Of a stretch of DNA of 64,000 bases, positions 25,388 through 34,520 are shown in pieces. Location of the stretch: positions 4,774,001 through 4,838,000 of the forward strand of contig NZ_AP022576.1 in NCBI RefSeq assembly GCF_010730355.1. Reading direction: 5' to 3'. Within the stretch, counting starts at the first letter, position 1. Each line of letters opens with the position of its first letter. Made by a program: the position numbers and the translations under genes. The notes under the pieces are model-generated. The model was not told the DNA's origin. It did not search any database and saw only the letters and a program-made list of their open reading frames with translations. The DNA is from Mycobacterium florentinum (lineage in GTDB: Bacteria; Actinomycetota; Actinomycetes; Mycobacteriales; Mycobacteriaceae).

Positions 25388-26091
25388 GGCGCGAAACCGA
25401 GAACACGATCCTGCTGCTGGTCGGCCTGAGCATCGCGCTGATCCTGGCCACCGGCGTGTTCACCCGCTACGTCAAGCCCTCGCTGCTGCCGTGGCTGGTG
25501 CTCACCGCCGCGTTGCTGATCGGGCTCGCGCTGGTGTCCATCGCCGGCGACGTGCGTCGCGGCGGCCGTGATCCCGAAGACGGGCATGCCCACCGCGGCG
25601 GCGTGGTGTGGCTGCTCGCCGTGCCCATCGTGGTGCTGTGCTTTGTGACGCCCCCCGCGTTGCGGCCCCAAGCCGCGACCGGGTCGGTGACCAACGTCTC
25701 CAATAATGTTCTGCGCGTGGCATTTCCGCCGCTACCGCCGGGACGGGCGCCGGAGCTCTCGCTGGCGGAGGCGGTGGTGCGGTCAGCCAACGACAGCACG
25801 GGGTCGCTGGACAACCGGCTGATCACGGTCACCGGCTTCGCCCTTCACGAACCCGGCGGCGTCGACCTCGCCCGCATCGTCATCATCTGTTGTGCGGCCG
25901 ACGCCCAACTGGCCCGCATCCATCTGCGCGATCACGACGGCGCCAGCACCTTCGGATTCCCGGACAACACCTGGCTGCGGGTGGAAGGCGTGGTGACACC
26001 GGCCGAGCGCCAACCGCACACGCCGCCGATCCCGACCCTGCGGGCCGTCTCGGTCACGCCCGTCCCCGCGCCGGCCAACCCCTACGCGTAG
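25384..26091 (+). CDS. TIGR03943-family (YcgQ-like) permease partner
   Basis: 235 residues, start overlapping the permease stop. Two hydrophobic helices at about 10-28 and 35-55, a His-containing loop (GHAHRGGVVW), another helix (VWLLAVPIVVLCFVTPPAL), then an exposed C-terminal domain with conserved motifs VTGFALHEPGGVDLARIVIICCAADAQ and DNTWLRVEGVVT. This is the usual companion of DUF318 permeases, and the Cys-Cys pair in the exported domain is conserved in the family as I recall it. The two proteins probably form one transporter or assembly complex. Confidence 0.83.
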   Translation: MRRETENTILLLVGLSIALILATGVFTRYVKPSLLPWLVLTAALLIGLALVSIAGDVRRGGRDPEDGHAHRGGVVWLLAVPIVVLCFVTPPALRPQAATGSVTNVSNNVLRVAFPPLPPGRAPELSLAEAVVRSANDSTGSLDNRLITVTGFALHEPGGVDLARIVIICCAADAQLARIHLRDHDGASTFGFPDNTWLRVEGVVTPAERQPHTPPIPTLRAVSVTPVPAPANPYA

Positions 26092-26174
26092 GCCCAAAGA
26101 ACGACAAACCCGCTGGTTAGCCTGTTAGGCTCGCGTCGGCCCAGCGCAGCGAATCACGTCGGAAGAGACTCTGG

Positions 26175-27191
26175 ATGACGCGCCCACGAATCCGCGCCCG
26201 TGCGCCGCTGCGGATTTCGTTCGCCGGCGGCGGCACCGACGTCCCACCCTTCCCCGCGCTCGAAGGCGGCTGTGTGCTGTCGGCGACCATCGACCGCTAC
26301 GCCTATGGATCGCTGACTCCGCGTACCGATCGCAAGGTCACCATCGAGTCGGTGGACTTCAAGACCACTCACGAAATGACGCTCGACAGCGAGATCCTCT
26401 ACGACGGCAGTCTCGACCTGATCAAAGCGGCGGTGCGGCGGTTCGGCCGCGACGGTACGGACGGTTACGACCTGGTGCTGCGTTCGAGCGCGCCGCCCGG
26501 ATCCGGACTCGGCTCGTCGTCGACGATGATGGTCGCGCTCACCGGCCTGCTCGCCGAGCACTACCGGGCGCCGATGGGCGAGTACGAGACCGCGCAGCTG
26601 GCCTGTGCGATCGAACGCGACGACCTCGGCATCGCCGGCGGTATGCAGGACATGTACGCGGCGACATTCGGCGGATTCAATTTCATCGAGTTCAGCGACC
26701 GGGTGATCGTCAACCCGCTGCGCATCCGCGACGAGACCGCCTTCGAGCTCGAGCTCAGCCTGCTGCTCTGCTACACGGGCATCACGCGGGACTCCGCACG
26801 AGTGATCGAAGACCAAACACGCCGCGCGACCACGGGTGCCGACGACACCCTCGCCGGACTGCGAGCCCAGAAGGAACTGGCGGTGGCCATGAAGGCCGCG
26901 CTCCTGACGGGCAAGCTGAACGACTTCGGCGCCCTGCTGGGCGAGGCGTGGACCCAGAAGAAGCGGATGTCGCCCTACATCACCAACGCACGCATCGACG
27001 AGCTGTACGAGCTCGCGTTGCGGAGCGGCGCGCTCGGCGGCAAGATCACCGGCGCCGGCGGTGGTGGCTACATCCTGTTGTTCTGCGACTTCACCAAGAA
27101 GCACCGCCTCATCGAGGCTCTCGAGGGTGCGGGTGCCGCCATCACCGAATTCGCTTTCGAGAGCAAGGGATTGACCACATGGCAGGCATGA
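26175..27191 (+). CDS. hddA: D-glycero-D-manno-heptose 7-phosphate kinase (HddA, GHMP family)
   Basis: 338 residues with GHMP-kinase motifs: N-terminal APLRISFAGGGTDVP, ATP-binding SSAPPGSGLGSSST near 110, and C-terminal GKITGAGGGGYILLF. The GGGTD start is characteristic of heptose 7-phosphate kinases of the GDP-D-glycero-alpha-D-manno-heptose route (Rv0115 in M. tuberculosis). It phosphorylates the anomeric carbon to give the 1,7-bisphosphate. Followed directly by gmhA and gmhB, so three consecutive steps are encoded together; the guanylyltransferase that would finish the activated sugar is not in the window. Confidence 0.9.
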   Translation: MTRPRIRARAPLRISFAGGGTDVPPFPALEGGCVLSATIDRYAYGSLTPRTDRKVTIESVDFKTTHEMTLDSEILYDGSLDLIKAAVRRFGRDGTDGYDLVLRSSAPPGSGLGSSSTMMVALTGLLAEHYRAPMGEYETAQLACAIERDDLGIAGGMQDMYAATFGGFNFIEFSDRVIVNPLRIRDETAFELELSLLLCYTGITRDSARVIEDQTRRATTGADDTLAGLRAQKELAVAMKAALLTGKLNDFGALLGEAWTQKKRMSPYITNARIDELYELALRSGALGGKITGAGGGGYILLFCDFTKKHRLIEALEGAGAAITEFAFESKGLTTWQA

Positions 27192-27796
27192 GCACGTCGG
27201 ATGTCGTTGCACCCAGTGTGGAGACGGTCCAGGCAAGGCTGGCGGACACGATCGCCGTCAAGCAGCAGATGCAATCCGGGGAATTCGCGGCGCAGACCGT
27301 CGAGGTGGCGCGGGTCATCATCGACGCGCTGCGCGCCGACCGAAAGGTGATCTTCTTCGGCAACGGCGGCTCCGCCCAAGATGCGGGACACCTGGCCGCC
27401 GAGCTGATGGGCCGCTTCGCCTTCGACCGTCCCGGGCTGGCCGCGATCAGCCTGCCGGACGCGACGGCGGCGATCACGGCGATCGGCAACGACTACTCCT
27501 ACGACGAGGTATTCGCCCGCCAGGTGCTGGCCGCCGGCCGGGCCGGAGACGTGGTGGTCGGGCTGACCACGTCGGGCAACTCACCCAATGTGGTGCGCGC
27601 GCTCGAGGCGGCCGGTCAGGCCGGGATGAAGACCGTGACGCTCACCGGCGCCCGCGGCGGCAAGGTTGCCGACGTGGCCGAGATCTGCATCAGGGTGCCC
27701 AGCGCGGACACCGGCCGGATTCAGGAAGCGTGCCTGCACCTGGGCCACACCATTTGCGAAATGGTCGAAGCCGCCCTGTTCCCGCGACCGTCCTGA
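27179..27796 (+). CDS. gmhA: Sedoheptulose 7-phosphate isomerase (GmhA)
   Basis: 205 residues from ATG 27179, chosen for AAGGGA eight bases upstream; ATG 27188, in the same frame and overlapping the hddA stop as ATGA, is the alternative. SIS-domain phosphosugar isomerase: FFGNGGSAQDAGHLAAEL, GRFAFDRPGLAAISL, TTSGNSPNV and the C-terminal HLGHTICEMVE, whose histidines are typical of the GmhA zinc site. It converts sedoheptulose 7-phosphate to D-glycero-D-manno-heptose 7-phosphate, the substrate of the preceding kinase. Confidence 0.93.
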   Translation: MAGMSTSDVVAPSVETVQARLADTIAVKQQMQSGEFAAQTVEVARVIIDALRADRKVIFFGNGGSAQDAGHLAAELMGRFAFDRPGLAAISLPDATAAITAIGNDYSYDEVFARQVLAAGRAGDVVVGLTTSGNSPNVVRALEAAGQAGMKTVTLTGARGGKVADVAEICIRVPSADTGRIQEACLHLGHTICEMVEAALFPRPS

Positions 27797-27798
27797 CG

Positions 27799-28323
27799 AT
27801 GGGTTGGGCGAACGTCCGCACCGTCTTTCTGGACCGCGACGGGACCATCAATGTCAAGGCCGCCGAGGGCGAATACATCCGATCGCCCGCGGAATTGGTG
27901 CTGCTGCCCGGCGCGGCCGAGGCGATCGCCGCGCTGAATGCGGCCGGCCTGCGCACGGTCCTGGTGACCAACCAGCGCTGGCTGTCCGAACCGTCCGCCG
28001 ACCCAGCGCATTTCGATGCCATCCAGGACCGGCTGCGAGAACTGCTCGCCGAGCGGGGCGCCCGCCTCGATGCGGCCTATCACTGCCCGCACGCGGCGAA
28101 CAGCTGTGACTGTCGTAAACCGTTGGCCGGCATGTTGATTCGCGCGGCTGCGGAGTACGGCTTCGATCTGGCCGAGTCGGTGATGGTCGGCGACAGCGAC
28201 GCCGACGTCGCGGCGGGCCGAGCGGCCGGCGCCACGACCGTGCTGCTGCGCGCCGGTGACGGAGGTGATGCCGACGTTGTCGTCGACGACCTCGCCGCCG
28301 CCGTACGGCTCATCCTCGCCTGA
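27799..28323 (+). CDS. gmhB: D-glycero-D-manno-heptose 1,7-bisphosphate 7-phosphatase (GmhB)
   Basis: 174 residues, starting two bases after the gmhA stop. HAD-superfamily motifs: FLDRDGTIN (nucleophile Asp), VLVTNQ (motif II Thr), the GmhB zinc loop HCPHAANSCDCRKP with Cys/His ligands, and VGDSDADVAAG (motif IV). It removes the 7-phosphate from the heptose bisphosphate. With hddA and gmhA it gives a heptose 1-phosphate pathway that could feed a surface glycan; the polysaccharide locus 20 kb to the right is a possible but unproven user. Confidence 0.92.
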   Translation: MGWANVRTVFLDRDGTINVKAAEGEYIRSPAELVLLPGAAEAIAALNAAGLRTVLVTNQRWLSEPSADPAHFDAIQDRLRELLAERGARLDAAYHCPHAANSCDCRKPLAGMLIRAAAEYGFDLAESVMVGDSDADVAAGRAAGATTVLLRAGDGGDADVVVDDLAAAVRLILA

Positions 28324-28411
28324 ACCGCGCAACGATCGACCGGACCACCAGCGCGAGCGCAAAAGGTACGCATAAGTTGTTGCTGCATACACCGCCGACG
28401 CCATAACCTGA

Positions 28412-29431
<1,020 letters not shown>

Positions 29432-29457
29432 TCCGGTATCTCGTGATATCAACGGGA

Positions 29458-30126
29458 ATGCGGCCGTTCTGGTTTGGCGCGGTGCTCATGGTGTTGCTGG
29501 TCGCATGCTCACACGTGCCCGCACGCCGGCCGCCGGCCACGCCGTCACCGTCGGCGCATGGCACCGCCGTCAACCCCGCCAACATCAAGCGGGTGGTTCG
29601 CGACCTGCCACCCCACTACGAGGCCACCCCCAACATCCCGAGCGCGGTCTCGCCACGGGTGATCTGGGGTCTTGACCCCGACGCGACATCCAAGCCCGCG
29701 TCGTGTGCCGCACTCGCCGACCCCGGCAAGGGACGCGACCAATCGGCGCAGGGCCTGTCCGCGTCGGGTCCGGGCGGCATCATCAATGTGGCGGTGGTGG
29801 CTTTGCCAGACGTTGACCTGGACCAGGACGTCGTCGACGCCTGCGGCCAGTGGGCCATGACCGCCGCGCACACCACCGCCAGCGTCCGGCTCACCGACCC
29901 TCCGCACATCGACGATGCACAAACCGTCGGCATGGTCGTCGACATCAAATCCGCCGTCGAGGCGGGGACCGAAATCGATTCGCGGGCATACACATTCATC
30001 GCGTATCTGGGCGGCTTCTACGCGTTCACCACGGTGACCACCGATCCGGGCTCGGCGCTGCCGGCACTGCCGCCGCAATTCGCCGCCGATCTGCTGGTCA
30101 AAACGGTGTCCACGTTGCGCAGCTGA
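29458..30126 (+). CDS. Lipoprotein, DUF5642-type (copy 1)
   Basis: 222 residues from ATG 29458 (an in-frame GTG at 29443 is possible). The signal peptide ends in a lipobox-like VLLVAC, giving an exported lipoprotein. The mature part contains two Cys-linked regions (KPASCAALADP; VVDACGQWAM) and a C-terminal YTFIAYLGGFYAFTTVTTD. It looks like a divergent tandem paralogue of the next gene and corresponds in position to Rv0999. Function unknown. Confidence 0.78.
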   Translation: MRPFWFGAVLMVLLVACSHVPARRPPATPSPSAHGTAVNPANIKRVVRDLPPHYEATPNIPSAVSPRVIWGLDPDATSKPASCAALADPGKGRDQSAQGLSASGPGGIINVAVVALPDVDLDQDVVDACGQWAMTAAHTTASVRLTDPPHIDDAQTVGMVVDIKSAVEAGTEIDSRAYTFIAYLGGFYAFTTVTTDPGSALPALPPQFAADLLVKTVSTLRS

Positions 30127-30154
30127 GGGTCGGGCTTTGGGTAGATTAGCCACG

Positions 30155-30814
30155 GTGTCCAAGCTGGTATGCGCGATCGCGGCCGTCTGTGTGCTCGCCG
30201 GTTGTTCGTCGAATGCCACGACCGCCGCGACAAATGCCGACATCGCCAAGGTCGTCGGGGTGAAGTCGAACTTTGGGCCCGAGTTCAAGGTCACCGACAT
30301 TTCGGAACGTGCGATCGATCCCAAGCTGCTGTCCGCCCGCAAGCTGCCCGAGGGGTTGAAGTTCGACCCCGCCAACTGCGCGAAGTTGGCGTCGGGGCCC
30401 GAGATGCCGCCGGACGTGCAGGGCAACATGGCCGCGGTGTCCGCCGAGGGTAACGGCGACCGGTACGTCGTCATCGCGGTGGAGACGTCCAAACCGCTGC
30501 CCGTCAACGACCCGGGCAAGGACTGCACCAAGGTCGCGTTCGCCGGGACCGGGGTACGCGGCGGCCTCGAGGTCATCGACGCCCCGAGCATCGACGGGGC
30601 GCACACGTTCGGCGTGCATCGGGTGCTGCAGGCGCTGGTCGCAGGAGGTCCTCGCACCGGCGAGCTGTACGACTACTCCGCGCAGTTCGGCGACTACCAG
30701 GTGATCGTGATTGCCAACCCGCTCGTCGTCCCGGACCAGCCGGTCGCCAAGGTGGACACGCAGCGGGCTCGCGACCTGCTCGTCAAGGCGGTGGCCGCGA
30801 TCCGCGCGTCCTAG
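30155..30814 (+). CDS. Lipoprotein, DUF5642-type (copy 2)
   Basis: 219 residues from GTG 30155 (a TTG at 30137 is an alternative). The signal peptide MSKLVCAIAAVCVLAGC ends in a good lipobox LAGC. The mature domain mirrors copy 1: FDPANCAKLASG aligns with the SCAALADP region and KDCTKVAFAGTG with its second cysteine segment. Likely surface protein; function unknown. Its last four bases overlap the convergent alkB gene. Confidence 0.8.
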   Translation: MSKLVCAIAAVCVLAGCSSNATTAATNADIAKVVGVKSNFGPEFKVTDISERAIDPKLLSARKLPEGLKFDPANCAKLASGPEMPPDVQGNMAAVSAEGNGDRYVVIAVETSKPLPVNDPGKDCTKVAFAGTGVRGGLEVIDAPSIDGAHTFGVHRVLQALVAGGPRTGELYDYSAQFGDYQVIVIANPLVVPDQPVAKVDTQRARDLLVKAVAAIRAS

Positions 30815-31440
30815 CGCACGTCGCGCGGGCGGAACTGGATGCTGACGCGCGGGCCCTTGCGAATCGCCGTCTTCGGCACCGCGTGCTCCCAGGTGCGCTG
30901 GCAGGATCCGCCCATCACCAGCAGGTCGCCATGCGCCTGGGGCAGCCGCAGCGACGGCCCGCCGCCGCGCCGGCGCATCGCGAACGTCCGCGTGGCGCCG
31001 AGACTGATGATCGCCACCATGGTGTCCTCGGTGCTGCTGCGGCCGATCGTGTCGCCGTGCCACGCGACGCTGTCGGCGCCGTCGCGGTAACAGCACAACC
31101 CGATCGTGGTGAAGGGCTCGCCGAGCTCGCCCGCGTAGATGTCGTTGAGCCGCCGCCGCAGCCGCGCCAGCAACGGGTGGGGCGGCTCCTCGACGGTCAG
31201 GTCGTGAAAACTCACCAGCCGCGGCACGTCGACCACGCGGTCGTACATCTGGCGGCGCTCGGCCCGCCACGGGACCGTCGACAAGAGCTCGTCGAGCAGG
31301 TCTTGCGCACCGCGGGGATCGTCGCTGAGCCAACCGGCGCGGATCTCGATGAAGGCGCCGTCGCCGAGTTGTCGTCGCTGGGTGTGCTCGAAAAGCGAGC
31401 CCTGTACCGCGGTTCCCACGCGGCACAGTTTATCGCACAT
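30811..31440 (-). CDS. AlkB-like 2-oxoglutarate/Fe(II) dioxygenase (paralogue 2, Rv1000c position)
   Basis: 209 residues; the true start may be a few codons later (LFEHTQ region). Iron ligands: His and Asp in AWHGDTIG and His in WEHAVPK; the 2-oxoglutarate-binding arginine is in RVSIQFR. Length and neighbours correspond to M. tuberculosis Rv1000c. Likely a base-demethylation repair enzyme. It shares a general fold with the gene at 15098-15718 but differs in the nucleotide-recognition lid region, so the two are not recent duplicates. Confidence 0.88.
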   Translation of the reverse strand: MCDKLCRVGTAVQGSLFEHTQRRQLGDGAFIEIRAGWLSDDPRGAQDLLDELLSTVPWRAERRQMYDRVVDVPRLVSFHDLTVEEPPHPLLARLRRRLNDIYAGELGEPFTTIGLCCYRDGADSVAWHGDTIGRSSTEDTMVAIISLGATRTFAMRRRGGGPSLRLPQAHGDLLVMGGSCQRTWEHAVPKTAIRKGPRVSIQFRPRDVR

Positions 31441-31464
31441 CCGTTCGATTGATCCGGACTCGCC

Positions 31465-31482
31465 GGGCCACCAGGGTGGCCC
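31465..31482. promoter_or_regulatory. 18-base palindrome between alkB and arcA
   Basis: GGGCCACC-AG-GGTGGCCC is a perfect 8-base inverted repeat with two central bases. A two-base centre makes an RNA hairpin unlikely, so a protein-binding operator is the simpler reading. It sits about 46 bases upstream of the arcA start, and close to the divergent alkB start. Confidence 0.45.
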
Positions 31483-31515
31483 CGGGTATGACGCGACGGT
31501 CCCGTTTCGCGCGGC

Positions 31516-31521
31516 TACGGT
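31516..31521 (+). promoter_or_regulatory. -10 element of a leaderless arcA promoter
   Basis: TACGGT fits the mycobacterial TANNNT -10 pattern and is followed by exactly six bases before the arcA GTG, placing the transcript's first base at the start codon. There is no ribosome-binding site between them. Confidence 0.5.
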
Positions 31522-31527
31522 TTAGTT

Positions 31528-32739
31528 GTGGGTGTGATCGAGCTGGGCACCAATTCCGAGGTGGGCGCGCTGCGGGTGGCGATCCTGCACCGTCCCGGCG
31601 CCGAGTTGCGGCGGCTCAACCCGCGCAACAACGATCAGCTGCTGTTCGACGGGCTGCCGTGGGTCGACCGCGCGCAGGACGAGCACGACCAGTTCACCGA
31701 GCTGTTGCGTTCCCGCGGCGTGGAGGTGCTGCTGCTGTCCGACCTGCTGACCGAGGCACTCAACCACAGCGGAGCTGCCCGGATGCAGGGGGTTGCGGCC
31801 GCCGTCGACGCGCGACGGCTCGGAGTGCCACTGGCGCAAGAGCTTTCGGCCTATCTTCGTGGCCTTGACCCGGCCAAGCTGGCGCACGTGCTGATGGCCG
31901 GCATGACGTTCAACGAGCTGCCCGCCGACACCCGGACCGACGTGTCGCTGGTGCTTCGCATGCACCACGGCGGAGACTTCGTGATCGACCCGCTGCCGAA
32001 CCTGGTGTTCACCCGTGACTCGTCGATCTGGATCGGGCAGCGGGTGGTGATCCCGTCGCTGGCGCTGCGGGCCCGGGTGCGCGAGACGTCGCTGACCGAC
32101 CTGATCTATGCCCACCACCCGCGGTTCACCGGGGTGCGCAAGGCCTACGAATCCAGATCCGCCCCCGTCGAAGGCGGGGACGTGCTGTTGCTCGCCCCCG
32201 GCGTGGTCGCGGTCGGAGTCGGGGAGCGGACCACGCCGGCCGGGGCGGAAGCGTTGGCGCGCAGCCTCTTTGACGACGAGCTCGCGGACACCGTGTTGGC
32301 CGTTCCGATCGCGCAACAGCGCGCGCAGATGCACCTGGACACGGTGTGCACGATGGTCGACACCGACACGGTGGTCATGTACGCGAACATCGTTGACAAC
32401 CTTTCGGCGTTCACGATCCAGCGCGGGGCCGACGGGGTGAGTATCAGCGATGAGGCCCCGTTCTTGGAGGCGGCGGCCAAGGCGATGGGTATCGACAAGC
32501 TGCGCGTCATCGACACCGGCTTGGATCCTGTTGTGGCCGAACGCGAACAGTGGGACGACGGCAACAACACGTTGGCGTTGGCCCCCGGCATCGTCGTCGC
32601 CTACGAGCGCAACGTGCAGACCAACACCCGGCTACAGGACGCGGGCATCGAGGTCTTGACGATCGCCGGTTCCGAACTGGGCACCGGACGCGGCGGTCCG
32701 CGATGCATGTCCTGCCCGGTTGCGCGCGACGCGCTGTGA
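31528..32739 (+). CDS. arcA: Arginine deiminase
   Basis: 403 residues, GTG start. Guanidino-modifying enzyme fold with ADI motifs: [19 protein letters not shown], the catalytic [11 protein letters not shown] and the C-terminal GGPRCMSCP with nucleophile Cys393. It hydrolyses arginine to citrulline and ammonia, which can buffer acid and supply nitrogen or ATP. No arcB or arcC is adjacent, as in M. tuberculosis Rv1001. A leaderless-type promoter and an upstream palindrome suggest dedicated control. Confidence 0.95.
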   Translation: MGVIELGTNSEVGALRVAILHRPGAELRRLNPRNNDQLLFDGLPWVDRAQDEHDQFTELLRSRGVEVLLLSDLLTEALNHSGAARMQGVAAAVDARRLGVPLAQELSAYLRGLDPAKLAHVLMAGMTFNELPADTRTDVSLVLRMHHGGDFVIDPLPNLVFTRDSSIWIGQRVVIPSLALRARVRETSLTDLIYAHHPRFTGVRKAYESRSAPVEGGDVLLLAPGVVAVGVGERTTPAGAEALARSLFDDELADTVLAVPIAQQRAQMHLDTVCTMVDTDTVVMYANIVDNLSAFTIQRGADGVSISDEAPFLEAAAKAMGIDKLRVIDTGLDPVVAEREQWDDGNNTLALAPGIVVAYERNVQTNTRLQDAGIEVLTIAGSELGTGRGGPRCMSCPVARDAL

Positions 32740-32758
32740 GGGTTTGCCGAGCTGCTGA

Positions 32759-32884
32759 TCAGCAGCCGATCGGGCCGCCGCCCGCGGGGCAGTTGACTGT
32801 CGAGATAGGTAGACAGCTCACCGAGGTCGTCGAGACGGCGACTGCGAGCAGCAACGCAACCAAAACCCGTTTCCCCCTGGCCAT
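32759..32884 (-). CDS. Short secreted Cys-containing peptide
   Basis: 41 residues in the gap between arcA and pmt, below the length usually called. ATG 32884 is followed by a basic n-region and a hydrophobic core (MARGKRVLVALLLAVAVS), then a short Cys/Pro/Gly-rich mature part with Cys24, Cys32 and Cys41, ending at the very last residue. It reads like an exported mini-protein. SVSC is not a standard lipobox. No ribosome-binding site is seen, so it may be translated from the pmt message, whose stop lies 54 bases upstream. Function unknown. Confidence 0.5.
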   Translation of the reverse strand: MARGKRVLVALLLAVAVSTTSVSCLPISTVNCPAGGGPIGC

Positions 32885-32938
32885 GAACCAAAACCGTACG
32901 CGCGGTTCCGATCTCGCGAGGCAATTTCGACGCAAACG

Positions 32939-34495
32939 TCAGCGCCAGCTGGGCAGCCAGATCTCCATGTCCCAGGTCTGCTGCGAGATAGGCAGACCGG
33001 TCAGCACCGGGAACAGCCAGGCGAAGTTGGTCACCACCAAGGCGACATAAAAGCTCACGATCATGAGTCCCAGCGTTCGGCGCTCCGGGCTTTGGCCCGG
33101 GCGATACAAAATGTCGCCGCAGATCAACGCGATGCCCATCACCAGGAACGGCGCCATCGTCGCGGCGTAGAAGAAGTACATCTGCCGGTCGATGTCGGCG
33201 AACCACGGCAGCCACCCGGCGCAGTAGCCGACGAGCACGACGGCGTAACGCCAATCCCGCCGGACGAACGCTCTCCAGCACGCGTACAGCAGCACCGGCA
33301 CCGCCAGCCACCACATCGCGGGCGTACCGACCAGCATCTCTGCCTTCACGCACGACTGCGCCCCGCAGCCGCTGACGTTCTGCTGATCGATCGCGTACAG
33401 CACCGGCCGCAGCGACATCGGCCAGCTCCACGGCTTGGATTCCCACGGGTGGTAGTTGCCGGCCGAATTGGTCAGGCCCGCATGGAATTGCAGCGCTTTC
33501 GCGCTGTAGTGCCACAGCGAGCGCAGCGCGTCGGGCACCGGGAAGTCACTCTGCGGGCCGATCGTCTGGCCCACCTCGTGGCGGTCGATCGCGGTCTCGG
33601 ACGCGAACCACGGCGCGTAGCTGGCCAGATAGATCGCGATCGGGATCAACCCCAGCGCGTACCCGGTGGGGACCAGGTCGCGGCGCAGCGTGCCCAGCCA
33701 GGGCCGGTTCACCTGGTACTGCCGCCTCGCGGCCACGTCGAACGCCAGCGACATCGCCCCGAAGAACACCACGAAATAGAGGCCGGACCACTTTGTCCCG
33801 CAAGCCAATCCGAGCATGACGCCGGCCAGGAACCGCCACCAGCGCACACCCAGCCGCGGACCCCATTCGGTCGCGGCGTTGCGGCCTTCGAGCAGCGCGA
33901 CGTGCATTCGCCGGCGCACCTCGTCGCGGTCGACGATCAGCGCGCCGAATGCCGCGACGACGAAGAAGACGAGGATGCCGTCGAGCAGCGCGGTGCGGGC
34001 GGCCACGAAGCTGACGCCGTCGCAGATGCACAGCACCCCGGCGATCGCGCCCACCAGCGTCGAGCGGCTGATCCGGCGCACGATCCGCATCACCAGCAGC
34101 ACCATCACGACGCCGAGCAGCGCGCCGGTGAACCGCCAACCCACCCCGTTGTAGCCGAAGATCGCCTCGCCGATCGCGATCAGCTGCTTGCCGACCGGCG
34201 GGTGGACCACCAGGCCGAACCCGGGGTTGTCCTCCACGCCGTGGTTGTGCAGCGCCTGCCACGCCTGCGGCGCGTAATGCTTCTCGTCGAAGATGGGGGT
34301 GCCGGCGTCGGTCGGCGAGCCCAGGTTGACGAATCGGGTGATCGCCGCGAGCAGCGTGATGATGCCGGTGACCACCCAGCCGCGGATGGTGTCGATCGGT
34401 CCGAAGTCCGCGACCGGAATCAACGGTCCCGGGCTGACCACGGGCACGACGCGCTCTTCCGCGGTGACGGAGGCTTCGCTGGGCGGGGCGGACAT
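32939..34495 (-). CDS. pmt: Protein O-mannosyltransferase (Pmt, Rv1002c-like)
   Basis: 518 residues from ATG 34495; an in-frame ATG at 34522 would overlap the divergent rsmI start, so the downstream one is preferred, which also agrees with the length of the M. tuberculosis protein. GT39 family with about ten or more membrane helices; the catalytic first loop has the FDEKHYAPQAW acidic pair, and a large extracytoplasmic loop carries HYHPWESKPW-like PMT motifs (NYHPWESKPWSWP). It transfers mannose from polyprenyl-phospho-mannose to Ser/Thr of Sec-exported proteins, including lipoproteins such as those encoded nearby. Confidence 0.95.
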   Translation of the reverse strand: MSAPPSEASVTAEERVVPVVSPGPLIPVADFGPIDTIRGWVVTGIITLLAAITRFVNLGSPTDAGTPIFDEKHYAPQAWQALHNHGVEDNPGFGLVVHPPVGKQLIAIGEAIFGYNGVGWRFTGALLGVVMVLLVMRIVRRISRSTLVGAIAGVLCICDGVSFVAARTALLDGILVFFVVAAFGALIVDRDEVRRRMHVALLEGRNAATEWGPRLGVRWWRFLAGVMLGLACGTKWSGLYFVVFFGAMSLAFDVAARRQYQVNRPWLGTLRRDLVPTGYALGLIPIAIYLASYAPWFASETAIDRHEVGQTIGPQSDFPVPDALRSLWHYSAKALQFHAGLTNSAGNYHPWESKPWSWPMSLRPVLYAIDQQNVSGCGAQSCVKAEMLVGTPAMWWLAVPVLLYACWRAFVRRDWRYAVVLVGYCAGWLPWFADIDRQMYFFYAATMAPFLVMGIALICGDILYRPGQSPERRTLGLMIVSFYVALVVTNFAWLFPVLTGLPISQQTWDMEIWLPSWR

Positions 34496-34520
34496 CGGTG
34501 TCGATCGTAGGCTGTCCGTC

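Noticed and set aside
26115..26136. Possible IdeR iron box (TTAGCCTGTTAGGCT)
   Set aside because: It has a short AGCCT-GTT-AGGCT dyad, but only few positions agree with the 19-base IdeR consensus.
33092..34510. 472-codon frame on the plus strand
   Set aside because: Exactly antisense to pmt, His/Arg/Pro-rich composition typical of GC-rich shadow frames.
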